Shown: positions 35,355 through 46,642 of the stretch, one piece after another | Layout of the letters: each line of letters opens with the position of its first letter | Numbering within the stretch: position 1 is the first letter of the stretch | Origin: Aculops lycopersici | Lineage: Eukaryota > Arthropoda > Arachnida > Trombidiformes > Eriophyidae | Length of the DNA: 64,000 nt | Assembly (NCBI GenBank): GCA_015350385.1 | Contig: WNKI01000003.1 | Location: forward strand, 3,140,849 to 3,204,848 | Direction of reading: 5' to 3' | Made by a program: the position numbers and the translations under genes | Notes under the pieces: generated by a model | Databases searched by the model: none | What the model was told of the DNA's origin: nothing | What the model saw: the letters and a program-made list of their open reading frames with translations, nothing else

Positions 35355-37079
35355 TCACACTAAACGCGGACATATCTCATCTCCTCTCTCTTTTGAGTTT
35401 TCCAAATTTGCTATGCGTGTTCCAAATTGCAACGCACGCTTGACTCTCCGACTAGAGACCTTCAAATCCCAATGTCTTGCCAACTCTCGAAGAATTTTCT
35501 TAGGTCCAACTTCGAGGCTGGGGTCGTTGAGATCCATCTTCAGGCTTATGGGAAGCTGATTCAAGTAAGAGACCAAGTCAAAGTCCAGATAAGGAAATTT
35601 GACATCACGACCATGATCTGCATAGGTCCGATCATCGCGTCCGAGGTTTCTGGACGAAATTCTACGCATGAGAAATGAGATCTCATTGTAAAGTCCTTGA
35701 AAGCCTTCCCTCGACCACGCTGAGCGGTGAGATCCATAACCACCTAGTTGCTCATCTATACTAGCGCCAACAAATACTATCGCAGCGGAGGAAGTATACA
35801 CAGGATATGTAGCTGCATCAGGTTGAAACTCAGAGAACGCAATGATATCGCCCACCTTATCGGCATCTAAAAGCCTACCCTTAGCCCTTCCAATAAACCA
35901 ACAGGCGCAACCCAAACTATCGTCTATCACAGTTTTACATGGCGATATTAGATGCTTGATCGGCTCATCTCTTCGATCTTGCAACTCTTGTTTGCTTATA
36001 TCGCACAATACAAGTTTCCACCTCCTAGCACTGATTGCACATAATTCCTGGAATGCCTCGACCACCGATTTACGATCCGGTGAGTTCTCTTTGAAAGCCA
36101 CTGTTATCAAATCGATTGTTTCTTCTTGGTCAAGCACTTTATCCACAGACAGGGCTAGTAGGGTGGAATCGATGCCGCCAGAGAATGCTACAGCTATTTT
36201 GGAATGATCACAGTTTTGATAAGTCTCACTAGTTTTCTTGCACAACAAACACTTGCTGCCGCCTTGGTGCAATCTAATCTTGACAGCTTGCAACAGTTTC
36301 TCCTCCAATCCTAACAATGTCAGTTTCTTCTCGATATCGCTAAAGTTTTCAGCTGGACGCGAGTCGCTATTTAGTGGAGCTATGGGGCGAGACTTCATCA
36401 CAAAATCTTCACTCGTCGCCGATGATGGCGGACATCTCTTCGTTCTGGGATAGATGTTATCGATGTTCCATAGAAATGTATTTGCTTGAATAGAGTTTGG
36501 TCTACTCAAGTCAATACAATGGAAGCCGGTGCAATCCACCTCTTTCCATGTTTTCTTAGTTAGTTCGATGTCTTCTTTTGCGAGTAAAGGGGAAGCAACC
36601 GATGAGATAATGATAGGCTTTTGCTTGTCGTCGCCAATCAGCTCACAAAGGCTCCTTCTACCGAATATGTCGCGTCCGTAGAATAAACATTCAAGATTAT
36701 GGCTGAAGTATATGAAGGCAAAAGGTCCATCTATTTCTGCGAACGTTTCAGCAACTTCTTCCTTACTCCTGCAAAGTTTGAGTCTATCTAGTAAAAATTT
36801 TGTATCCGAGACGCTATTCTCCAAGGGCACTCCAAGGAATTTGTAAATCTGTCCATTGAATAGTAAAACATTGTTCTTTTCGTCAACAATTGGTTGCTTC
36901 TGAGTTTCGGAGCTTCTTAAATTCAAGACAGAGGCTCTGGATCGCAACACTAAATCACATAATGTGTCTTTTATTAGAAATGGTGATTGATAATCTGGAC
37001 CTCTGTTGTTAATCAATGTACTAATAAATTCTAACAATGATGGATCCAAAGCTTCGAGAAGAGCCAGAATACCGCACAT
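35355..37079 (-). CDS. ASNSD1: Asparagine synthetase domain-containing protein 1, 574 aa
   Basis: Starts MCGILALLE, so a class II glutamine amidotransferase N-terminus with potential nucleophile Cys2. NNRGPDYQ near residue 25 is the family's RGPD motif. The C-terminal synthetase-like domain has the ATP-binding PP-loop VAFSGGIDSTLLALS, GADEQLGGYGSHR-like text reading GASIDEQLGGYGSHRSAW, and a final RRVKRALQFGTRIA region as in ASNSD1/asparagine synthetase. The zinc-like CLLCKKTSETYQNC insertion before the PP-loop is unusual. Known relatives (human ASNSD1, 643 aa; yeast YML096W) have no established enzymatic role. Its start codon is head-to-head with the gene at 37663. Confidence 0.88.
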   Translation of the reverse strand: MCGILALLEALDPSLLEFISTLINNRGPDYQSPFLIKDTLCDLVLRSRASVLNLRSSETQKQPIVDEKNNVLLFNGQIYKFLGVPLENSVSDTKFLLDRLKLCRSKEEVAETFAEIDGPFAFIYFSHNLECLFYGRDIFGRRSLCELIGDDKQKPIIISSVASPLLAKEDIELTKKTWKEVDCTGFHCIDLSRPNSIQANTFLWNIDNIYPRTKRCPPSSATSEDFVMKSRPIAPLNSDSRPAENFSDIEKKLTLLGLEEKLLQAVKIRLHQGGSKCLLCKKTSETYQNCDHSKIAVAFSGGIDSTLLALSVDKVLDQEETIDLITVAFKENSPDRKSVVEAFQELCAISARRWKLVLCDISKQELQDRRDEPIKHLISPCKTVIDDSLGCACWFIGRAKGRLLDADKVGDIIAFSEFQPDAATYPVYTSSAAIVFVGASIDEQLGGYGSHRSAWSREGFQGLYNEISFLMRRISSRNLGRDDRTYADHGRDVKFPYLDFDLVSYLNQLPISLKMDLNDPSLEVGPKKILRELARHWDLKVSSRRVKRALQFGTRIANLENSKERGDEICPRLV

Positions 37080-37662
37080 TTTGCATTTATGATGTCAAAG
37101 TGCTAGAATATCCTAGAGACCAAAAAAAATTATCGCAAATTGCAATCCTTCGACAAACTTTCATTTTTCACGCTCAAGTTGCACGCGCCTTCTGTGCACG
37201 AGGTGCCCATAAACTCGTATAGTCTTTGTATTACAGTTGTAGGTGGCCACTTTTCAATCGGAAAATCGAAACAAACAAATGAAAAATTCCAAAAAATAGA
37301 AAGAGGTGACTAGTCGAAGAGAAGTCGTAGAAATTTACACTTGGTCATGGTAAATTTACTTTTGAGTTCCAACAAAAGGTAGGATACAAACGGATGTAAC
37401 ATCTTCTTGACACGTTCGCATCAACTAGTGGCGCGCGCAACAGAGGCCAGCTCACTTTCCTCACTTTCTGGTAACACCTTCGGTCCAACAAGCGAGCGCG
37501 CGTTAAAGACATATTCGCTATGTGAATGTTCACTTCTAGTCTTTTGAGTATCTATACATAATTATCAAAAATTGTAACAATAATCCATGCAAAATATTAA
37601 TCTATGAATCTGAAGGAGGATAATTCATACTGATTGATAATCTCAAAGCAAATCATAGCATA
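37080..37662. promoter_or_regulatory. Shared upstream region of ASNSD1 and the Q/P-rich protein gene
   Basis: 583 bases separate two divergently transcribed genes, so a bidirectional promoter is likely. I see no distinct element that I can name. Confidence 0.4.
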
Positions 37663-38703
37663 ATGGCGCACACTTACAATTTGATTCAGCAAGAGCTAGA
37701 GGTGATACGGCTGTCGCATGACAAGATAGATTCATTCTTGACCAATTGTTTACGAGAGAAAAGTCAGTATGAGCACCAATTGGCTCAGGCGAATGCCTAT
37801 ATCGTACTAATGTTTGTTGCGTCAACCAAACAAAAAATGTTAGCTCAGAGATACAAGGCTCTGGCAGAACTTATGGTTCGACACATGCCAGCCGAGCGTG
37901 TAGATACTACGATGGCTCTTTTAGGGGGAGCTCAAGATATACCTGACGAGAATTTGTTAGAGCAAGTTAATAAGGAATTTCAACAGATAGGCGCTATCAA
38001 TCACCAAAATAGTCAAGGACAGCCAATGAATTATAACTATGAGGCAATCACCAGTGACTATCTAATCCAACTTGTGCAGAATTTCCAAATGCCAAGGCAA
38101 CAAACAACGATGTACCAGTATCAGCAACAGCGACAACCAATGACACCAGAGGTATTCGATACATATTTGAACGCTTTGACCAATGGCTCGAGCGAGGACA
38201 ATAGCGGAAGTGACTCAGTTCCGGCGCATCAACATCAGCAACAGCAACAACAACAAATGGCTCCTGTTCCAATTCCAGAGCAGGTTCCAGAGATAAATCC
38301 GGCTCCGGCTCCTCCTACCCCAGCTCGAGTAGGTAAAAATCCTCAGGCGAAGAAGAGAACAACTTCTATAAACTATGTTACGGAACCACCTAAGAGGAAA
38401 CGAGCGCGCCCCTCGCAGGCTAAATCAAAGTCCAAGTCAATTTTGATGCCAAAGCCAAGTCCAGCACCTGCTAGTCAATCAGTGGTTGTGTCGCCCAAGA
38501 TTGAACCAAACGAAAAGCCACAAGAAGAGCATCAAGTGGAATTGCTACAAGAGGCTTCAGAGATCAATTCGGCGATACGAACACCACCGGCTGCACATAT
38601 CGCATCGCAACATCCAGCCATCAATCATGAAAATAATCTTAGACAAACAGACTTGAGGGGGTATCTTGGTTTGGTGGAAGATCTGCCTCCAAATAATCCT
38701 TGA
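37663..38703 (+). CDS. Q/P-rich putative nuclear protein, 346 aa, unrecognised
   Basis: ATG at 37663 opens an uninterrupted frame. Residues 1-80 are helical-looking and well ordered (QQELEVIRLSHDKIDSFL, then KQKMLAQRYKALAELMVRH). Residues 110-220 are Gln- and Pro-rich with a poly-Gln run near 190-198. Residues 229-259 carry dense Lys/Arg clusters (KKRTT, PPKRKRARP, KSKSKS) that look like a nuclear localisation signal. The rest is Pro/Ser/Glu-rich and ends GLVEDLPPNNP. An AATAAA occurs downstream at about 38853. The layout suggests a transcription or chromatin cofactor, but I recognise no family and do not name a function. Confidence 0.75.
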   Translation: MAHTYNLIQQELEVIRLSHDKIDSFLTNCLREKSQYEHQLAQANAYIVLMFVASTKQKMLAQRYKALAELMVRHMPAERVDTTMALLGGAQDIPDENLLEQVNKEFQQIGAINHQNSQGQPMNYNYEAITSDYLIQLVQNFQMPRQQTTMYQYQQQRQPMTPEVFDTYLNALTNGSSEDNSGSDSVPAHQHQQQQQQQMAPVPIPEQVPEINPAPAPPTPARVGKNPQAKKRTTSINYVTEPPKRKRARPSQAKSKSKSILMPKPSPAPASQSVVVSPKIEPNEKPQEEHQVELLQEASEINSAIRTPPAAHIASQHPAINHENNLRQTDLRGYLGLVEDLPPNNP

Positions 38704-38935
38704 TGGCATCTAGTCCCATCATTAATTTTGTCGTCCAATGTTATCAGCTAGTCTTTACTTTACAGTATCGCACACATTATTCTTATATGCACACAGACTC
38801 GATTGTTTCTCTGTTATCCCCAACAATATACTCTTATAACCTGAGATATAACTCAATAAATTTTTACGATAGCAAACTATCACCTACTATAGTATATATA
38901 CAAGTTAATCAGATATTCTCGTGGCTGGTATCTAA

Positions 38936-40587
38936 TCACTTCTCTACTTTGAGATCATTGCGCCTCAATTGGCGCTCACCTTCATTCAACAACTGGGTGT
39001 AGGCTCGGTGTAGCAATAAAGAGCCCAAAAGGCGGCGCTTGTGTTCATTCCATCCAAGTTTAAATTGTATCGTGCCCCGAAGTAGATTGGTCAAGTTGTC
39101 TAGTCCAATGGTTTCGATCATGAGAGCTTCACGAGTAAGTGCTTCCTTGCTAGTGATATTGTGAAACAGGTGCAAAGATACTACACCATAGCCGTCGTCC
39201 CAGATGCTACGGATACGATCAATCTTCTTGTGAGTTATACTTCCACGATCAGCAAGGGCATCGTACAGATGCATGAGATCGCGTCGTTTTTGTCCCTTGC
39301 CAATATAAAATATACCCTCGAGAAAAGTGGAAAACAGTTTTGGGTTGAATTTTCGATTCACCTTTCTCATTGCATGCCTAGGATTCTCAAGCGAACCTGG
39401 GGATAACTGATGACCGCTAGTGTCACTGTCACTTGCCTCTAGCGCTTGTTCGGGGAGATTCTTTGTAATTCTTGGGTCAATGAGGATATAGTTGAAAAAC
39501 TGCTTGGGTCCATGGTAATCTCTAGTTCCACTCATCTGTAGGAACTCCTTCTCTAAATCTATAGCCTGTTTGATGGGGAATTTGCCGGTTAATACGCTGG
39601 TCAATTCAACAGAGAACCCATTGAGTTCAGATTTGGTCTTTGTTCGTGGGGAGTATACTAACTCTTTGTCTTCGTTGTTAAGATGAACTAAAAGCTTGGC
39701 GTAAATCTTCTTAGTTGTGTCGGTGATAGGACCAGCTCTTCTACCTAATTTGAGCAGTTCTGTCCTCAATCTTTTAGGATCTATATTTAGATCTATGTCT
39801 TCATCTTTGATATCGTCGAGAGGGTCGTGGTCTTCTTCATGTAGTCGATTTCTGGCCTCCTCACGTGCTATTCTATGATCGATGATTGCGTCTAAAAATA
39901 ATTTCTCTGATTGAATTGTCTGATCTCTATTAGTGGTCACATCGCCGCCAAGATCTAAGGCGGTCATGTATAAGCAGGTCTCGTCTATGGATGATGTATC
40001 AGCATCATTTGCTTCGCCCAAGCTTGAATCCATGATGGCTGACCAGGCGGATGTGGTAGAGTTGAGGCTTCCATAGCGAAGTAGAAGAGATATGCAGAGA
40101 TAGTTGTCGAAGATGCTAGCATAATCCACAGCCGACAGGCCGTTGCTATCACGTAGAGATGCATCAGCTCCATGATATAACAATAATTTTACAGTCAAAT
40201 CGTAGCCCCACATTGCCGCTAAGTGGATGGGTCTCACATTTTGGGTGTTTTCACTTTTACCAGGGCAATTCAAGTCTGCTCTATATTCTATCAGCAGTTC
40301 TATAACTGATTCTCGATGTTCCGATGCAAGGCCTGCAGCTAGATGCATCATATTGAGACAATTCTCATCATCCTCATATATGTAATCGTTGACGCTGGCG
40401 CAGGATTCAACAAAGTTTCTTATGGCACTATATTTGGTCGATAGGTATCATTAGTTAGTAAATGTAAACAAAACGACATATTCAACAGGTGTCTTACTAT
40501 TATAATCCATAAGATGAAGAGTATGAGTAGAAAGATTACTTACTTCAAGTCGCCACATTGCATACAGGCAACAACATAATCCGACAT
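38936..40587 (-). CDS. ANKLE1: ANKLE1-like endonuclease: ankyrin repeats, LEM domain, GIY-YIG nuclease, two exons, 511 aa
   Basis: Exon 1 (40587-40544) encodes 14 residues plus two bases, starting ATG TCG GAT TAT; exon 2 is 40427-38936. The GTAAGT donor and AG acceptor join in phase 2 to complete an ankyrin helix reading GDLNAIRNFVESCASVND. Ankyrin repeats fill about the first 140 residues (MMHLAAG, RPIHLAAMWGYD). A LEM domain follows (LRTELLKLGRRAGPITDTT). The C-terminal GIY-YIG nuclease has IFYIGKGQKRRDLMHLYDAL, GVVSLHLFHN and TREALMIETIGLDNLTN. ANKLE1/LEM-3 proteins cut chromatin bridges and branched DNA at the end of cell division. The two-exon start is my inference from phase and motif continuity. 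Confidence 0.92.
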
Positions 40588-42297
40588 GTTGCTTGATCAT
40601 CGGTGGAGTATCAACCTGTTCCAAGGTCCGGGTGTCTGGAAAACGAGTGGTTTCTTGCAGAAGTTGGTGGGACAGTTTCAATAATAGACAGTCAAGCCGT
40701 TCTGGGTCAAGCTAGTTAATACAATAATGTTCCATCATAATAGAGGGGCTTGCTGGTTTGCTTTGGGGAGTTGATACTTTAGAGAAAAATAGAAGGTGAA
40801 AATTGCAAAAATCCAGGACCAACTGCCCGATTGCCCGTGCTGTACAATGTATCCTTTGCAAAATACAATGGAAGAAACAGACGCAGCGGCCAGTGCGAAG
40901 AAACGCGTGTTAAACGGGTGCTTAAAATTCACCAACACGGAAATTTTCGATACCCCCAAGCCAATGATTCATGGACCCCCCAATTGTTGTGTTATAAATA
41001 GAGATTTGCGATCTTCGATCTAGCCCATCAACGAAGTCGTAAAACTAAACAGTAAAAAGGACGGATTGCAATAATAGACTGTCAATCCTTGACAGATTTT
41101 GTGTCTTTGTGGCCTCGTGATTCGAAGATAACCCCTTCTGGCTGCCAAATTAAAAAAGTGAAATAATCATAAGGGGTAAGAATCTCATGAGAAGCAGTAT
41201 GACGAAACTTTGAGTAATTATCGATGGTGATAGTAGGTTCGGCCATTTCGCAAGCTCTCAAGCTTAGATAGGTGACAGATGCATCTGGCTCGTGTTGTGA
41301 GGCCACAAGCTCGTGGATGGAGAGAGAGGAACATGATCTCAAGGTACAAGCTGAGGTAGCGGAACATACCAAGGATTCATTCTATCCGCAGGAATAGGCA
41401 AGTTCTTGTGTGCAAACAATGTGCAACTCTGTATTGAAATCGAGCTCATAATCCTGGTTGTCCTGCAGACAGACCGAATCCAGCATGCTTTTTGCTGGCT
41501 TGAAAGTTTCCCTACGCATTGGAAGCACAGACTGCTCGCAAGTTTAGCAATACCCTCAAAGCACACATAATCGTTTGCAAGCAGCAAGTTCGGCTGTCGC
41601 GCGGTATTCGCGAATTTGGGCATGCAAATCTCCACGAGTGCGCCCGTGAAAATACACAGAGCCGAATTGAATTTTTGGCAGTTGTGTGAAAAGCAATGGA
41701 ATTGTCCGGCGAAAAACATACAATCCGAAACCTCAAGAGGGGAAAGCATTGAGCTAGACTGATGATAATCTAGTCTGCTCCAGGGGGAAGCAAACTCGGC
41801 GATACAAAGACGTAGTTTTCTCGGCCTTCATGGAATGAGTGCGACAAGTTGTCTGTAATATCACGTTAACAGAGCATGCGGTTCATGCCAATCCTCGAAT
41901 GTTATGATCGGTGCTGAGGATACACGTCTTTTAAGCAAATTTAGATTTGTTTACTCTCAAATCATACTACATAATATATTAAAAATAGTATTTAGATTTG
42001 AAAAATCCACAAGTTAAACTTATCATACCTTATTCTATTAGAAACTGATAATCGGGATCGATTGTATTTATAAAAATTTAAATATTTAGTTATCCAGTAA
42101 CCTAGTTCCTCACTAACCCAAATTTGAGGAAAATCGGAAAACTATTAAAATAATCTGCAAGGTTTACAATCATCGGTCCATTCATTTGTTTGGAACATAC
42201 GACAAAGTATTGGATAAGAGAATAAATTCCGAAGTGATTCAGCACATTCACATACCAATTAATATCTAACATCCAAAATCACAATTCATATCTCATT
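40588..42297. other. Unresolved spacer between ANKLE1 and PWP1
   Basis: 1.7 kb. The minus strand has frames at 41339-41749 (136 codons) and 41082-41372; the plus strand has one at 40796-41023. None shows a domain I recognise, and the two minus frames are in different phases. 41880-42290 is AT-rich and looks non-coding. A degraded or rapidly evolving gene is possible. Confidence 0.4.
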
Positions 42298-43878
42298 ATG
42301 CCTCCACCGCTACCACAAAATGTCTATCCATGCTTGGATTGGGTGCCCAGAGGTGTTGCAAAAGCAAAACCAGATCGATTAAAGCTCACGGGTGATGAAC
42401 TCAAGACTGTCATTGCTCAAGCCAAATCTAAAGCTCTCGAGGCGCGGCGACGACTGGGTCAAGTTGTACGGGAGGAGGATGCCGGCACGGTTGCCAGCTC
42501 TGGCCCTCAGGGTGTGGAGATGGAAAGCGGATGTTCAACAAGAATCGACAATAGCAACAACAACAATAACGGCTCTATTAGCAGTGCAAGCAACAACAAG
42601 AAAAAGAGAGATGCGATTCAGAACGATGACGACGATGATGTCATAATGAGAGAATATGGTTTAGATACTTACGACGATGAGAATGAAGGTGGGATCGAGA
42701 ACAATAACGCTCACAATGGCGACGATGCAGATATGAGCGAAAACGAAGCCGAGGACGGAATAACGGCAACTAGAGGAACGACTCGAGGCTTGGCTGAAGA
42801 GATCGCAACATTGACATATCATGCCTCAAATGATGAAGACCCATATTTACGTGAACAGGGTGCTAGCCACGAAAGCGACGAGGATGAGGACGATAATGAG
42901 CTGATTATTAAGCCCACTGACAATCTAATTGTCGCTGGTCATGTGAGTAAGGAGGAATCCTCCATTGAGGTTTATGTTTATGACAATGTAACGCACGACT
43001 CCTACCTACACCATGATATCATCCAATCAGATTATCCATGTTGTGTTAGATGGATTGGTCATGTGAGAAATCAAGCTAGAAACATTGCCGCAGCTGGTTA
43101 TATGAATCCCGATATCTACTTGTGGGACCTTGATGTGGTAGACGTTCTCGAGCCTTTGGAGACACTGGTTGGGCATTCGGATGCCGTCATTGACATATGT
43201 TGGAACAGTCAAGCAAAAAATATTATCGCCAGTGGAAGTGCAGACAAACACGTAAGATTATGGAATTTAGATGAGTGCAAATCTATTAGCAATATTAAAT
43301 TAACTGGAAAGGTTTCGGCCCTTGAGTTCGGGATTTATGAACAATTTCAGTTGCTCGCAGGAGATTTGAATAAGAATGTTAGCGTTATTGATACCAGGTT
43401 GAATACAGTAACAAACAAATGGCACCTCAAGGGAGAAGTCGAAAAGGTTAGATGGGTGCCGGCTGATCACTCGAAGTTTTTAGTTTCCGACGATCTGGGC
43501 TACGTCTACTGTTTCGATATTGGTCGCAATGATGAACCTGTCGTCAAGTTCAGGGCTCACGAAATCTCAGTGACTGGGCTAGAGTTTAGCCCGAAGTGTG
43601 ATGATATGTTAGTAACAGCTTCGGCCGATGATGCCATCAAAGTATGGGACACAAAACAAGCCTTCAAAACTAGCACCAAGGCAAAGGGAGTTGAGCCAGT
43701 GCTCATCAAAGAGCTGGCTGATCTCAAGGTGGGAAATATCCTGAGTCTCAGGATATGCCCCAACTCGCTAGGCATGATAGCGGTTGGAGGTGATAGCAAA
43801 TGTAACTCATTCAAGACTTACGACTTAACGTTAGAAAAGGAAGTCAGTGATAGGTTTCTGAATCAACCAGCTGCGTAA
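42298..43878 (+). CDS. PWP1: Periodic tryptophan protein 1 (WD40), 526 aa
   Basis: The N-terminus YPCLDWVPRGVAKAKPDRLKL is the conserved PWP1 start (W-[VI]-P-R-G-x-AK). An Asn-rich and acidic linker (about residues 70-205) follows, then WD40 blades including GYMNPDIYLWDLD, SGSADKHVRLWNLD and TASADDAIKVWDTK. PWP1 acts in nucleolar ribosome biogenesis and rDNA transcription and has histone H4K20me3-linked roles in vertebrates. The length matches the family (about 500). An AATAAA lies at 43957, about 80 bases past the stop. Single exon. Confidence 0.94.
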   Translation: MPPPLPQNVYPCLDWVPRGVAKAKPDRLKLTGDELKTVIAQAKSKALEARRRLGQVVREEDAGTVASSGPQGVEMESGCSTRIDNSNNNNNGSISSASNNKKKRDAIQNDDDDDVIMREYGLDTYDDENEGGIENNNAHNGDDADMSENEAEDGITATRGTTRGLAEEIATLTYHASNDEDPYLREQGASHESDEDEDDNELIIKPTDNLIVAGHVSKEESSIEVYVYDNVTHDSYLHHDIIQSDYPCCVRWIGHVRNQARNIAAAGYMNPDIYLWDLDVVDVLEPLETLVGHSDAVIDICWNSQAKNIIASGSADKHVRLWNLDECKSISNIKLTGKVSALEFGIYEQFQLLAGDLNKNVSVIDTRLNTVTNKWHLKGEVEKVRWVPADHSKFLVSDDLGYVYCFDIGRNDEPVVKFRAHEISVTGLEFSPKCDDMLVTASADDAIKVWDTKQAFKTSTKAKGVEPVLIKELADLKVGNILSLRICPNSLGMIAVGGDSKCNSFKTYDLTLEKEVSDRFLNQPAA

Positions 43879-44152
43879 GCTCATATAATTTAGAGACCAA
43901 ATTCTCACCGAACCACTTACACACACAGTTGTTTTTGATCCATCACTGAATCTATCAATAAAAAACTCTTCATTACACCATGCTTTGATTCCCCAAGCAT
44001 GCAATCTAAGTAACCCTCATAGTCCATTGTCCGGTGACTGTTCGTTTGTTCTAAGTTTATTCTTGATACTTGTCACTAAAGTTACCATTTGTTTGAATCA
44101 AATCTCAAGGTCCCCAAGTCAATGTCTCACTCTCCATCAATTTGTTTACAAA

Positions 44153-46642
44153 TCATGGTGATGCTATCAGATGCTCCAAGTCGTGGAGCTTCCTCCTTTC
44201 CTCATCTGATGCTTCATCATCTAGTGTCTTGATGGCATTACGAATGGTACAAATGTCACCTTTGAGCTCGCTCACCAGATTCATTATCTTTCGGGTGTTG
44301 CTGAGTATCTCAACGCTCTGAGTGTAAGGATTGTATCTCAAGCCGAATGGTCTTTTGATGGTTGAGCTAAATTCCCGCATTTGTAACTTTGCATCGTCGA
44401 AGCTGTCGGTTGCAAAGTATGCCTCTTGAAACGCAGTTATTATTGGCGTTGCTTGACAGGTAACAACCGGATCAAATTGTATTATGTGCGCATTGTTAGA
44501 CACAGCATGCTTAAGCTCAGCAATCGAAGACAATAAACCCGCGCCATAGACCTTGAGCTCGCTTCCCTCCTTGCAAAGCCCGAACTCGATGGTAAAGAAA
44601 TAACAGGTGGCTAGTTTGTCCACTTCCTCGTCGCTAGCACCCAAAGAGGCTAAGCCCAGCTCTTGCGAGAATTGTGCAAAGTTTCGATCGGCTAGTAGCG
44701 GACAATGGCCAAGCATTTCGTGGCAACAATCTGGTTCCGGTGTGTAGAAAGGGTCGCTAGAGTGACGAATGTATTGCGTGCAATGGAAAACCCGGAACGC
44801 TAGGCCAGCTAAAAAGTCGCGCGACGACAGGTAGCCGGCTACTGGTCGGATAACGAAACCAGTACGCGCTTTCAGAAACTGCGAGATGTCCTCAAGTTGA
44901 GGTATATTATCTCTTCGGTAGCCACAATATTGTCTTAATAACTTAAAGTTTTCGTTGAATTCCTTACAAGCGTGTTTCTCGTACAATTTAGTCAGCTCCT
45001 CAAAGATCACCGACCAAGTGCGCGTTTCCTCCTTCGTGTACTCGATTCGTGGAATTGGCTCGCCATACTTATAGCCACAAGCAATTTCGGTGAATTCCTT
45101 ACGCCGCTTCCGGTACACCGGATCTTTGAAGCCCTACAAATGGCAGGAAGTGGGTCAGTTAATCGTTCGGTTGCTGTTCAAGATGAATATGAGAGTAATA
45201 AGCACAAATAATACGAGGGAACAACATGGAGCGGTCAAGTTCACGTTAAAGTGGTTGGAATGACGGAACTCGTCTATTTTGATTGCATATCAATTCATTG
45301 CCATTGAAACTGAGACCTTGAGAGTATATTGATATGCCAACATAACAACCCCCGCAAATACATTATAAACGTACCGCTCCAATCGAACTCGAGATCTAAT
45401 CTAACTATCGCAAATACTCACCGGATGATCGGCATCCAACTCGTTGCCGTACATTAGAACTCGATTGGCCGACATATCAAGCTCGCTTATGTGACGCGGA
45501 AACCATGGCATTCCCTCCATAAGCATCTCTATTCGTCGTTTTCGAATTGAATTGTTTTACAATGGCAATTGGTCAGCACGTTGATGGGTGGAGACGAGTT
45601 AGTCATGAAGTTTTATTATATAATTGAATAGGCGAGCCTACTATTGACGTCGGAGTCAATAGGCTTGTCATCTAGCGCGTAATCAAATTGAATTCCAACC
45701 ACTCGATAAAGTGTCAGTTTATACTCACCGTAATCCACTGACGGCTGTACCATCAATGCTAAAGCCTTTTTATCAATCCCATTGCTGTGGCCGCCCCCGT
45801 TTGCCGCCTGGCTTCCGATCTCACCATTGGAGTCGTCAGGAACCCTGATGACATCATTAGAGTTCGAGTTGCTGTTAAGTGGCGATTGAATAGGACTAAT
45901 TTGCCTCGCCAACTGCGGAGTCTTAGACCGGAGTTCGTATTCCTCTTTGGTTAAACAGTTAACCTCGTGTCTATTTCGAATGAGTTTAGGAAAAAGGGTT
46001 AGTGGTAATGTCCCAAGGCGCCTCTATGTGACTTTAAATCCTTTGCTAAACTTACCTCAAATGGTGGATCAATTTCTTCATCTTTTCCTGATCACTGCAG
46101 TCAATGTCGACAAAGATCTCAAACTCAGAATCATGACGCTTAGACTTGCGAGATTCCACATGCTTAATCCCAATATTCAGCTCCTCAAAAATCCTCAAAG
46201 CTCGAACTAAGCCCCCCACCTGATTGCTCAGGGAGAATATGAGCTCGCTAGCACTCAACCAGCTGGCCGACTTGAATACCGAGTCTTCTGTGTCCGATGA
46301 ATGAGTATTGGTCAAGTTTCCATTACCTGAGGATGGAACCAGGACGCCCTTAGATGGCCGTTCATGGTTCTCATCTCCAAGCGACATATTCTTGAGACGA
46401 GCTTCTGCAGAATGCTCATCATCGCTGCTCTCCACTATTGGCTGCGTATCGCGATAGCTCCTCTTTCTAGACCCATGACCATTAGTGTTTTTAGCTTCCG
46501 TCGTCACCGCGGCTGCCTCCTCTATCCTGATCTTGTTCTTCAATTGTTCGACAAAATGATCGCTAAAGTCATCGAGACTTGCCACCGCTGGAGTTGAGCA
46601 GTAACGTTGCTTCTTGAATTCGTATCGCCGGAAGTGAGTCAT
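44153..46642 (-). CDS. TPH: Tryptophan hydroxylase, four coding exons, 638 aa
   Basis: Rate-limiting enzyme of serotonin synthesis: tryptophan + O2 + tetrahydrobiopterin to 5-hydroxytryptophan. Exons (minus): 46642-46056, 45970-45729, 45528-45422, 45133-44153; phases 2, 1 and 0 match and all junctions are GT-AG. An ACT-like regulatory segment (FSLSNQVGGLVRALRIFEELNIGIKHVES) closes exon 1. Exon 2 has an Asn/Ser/Gly-rich linker. Exon 3 gives MPWFPRHISELD and ELDADHP, joining GFKDPVYRKRR. The catalytic domain carries FHCTQYIRHSSDPFYTPEPD, typical of TPH rather than phenylalanine hydroxylase. The iron ligands are the two His of CCHEMLGH and the Glu of FTIEFG. The first ATG of the frame is 46642; upstream codons lack ATG. 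It is longer than usual because of the N-terminal region. Confidence 0.93.
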
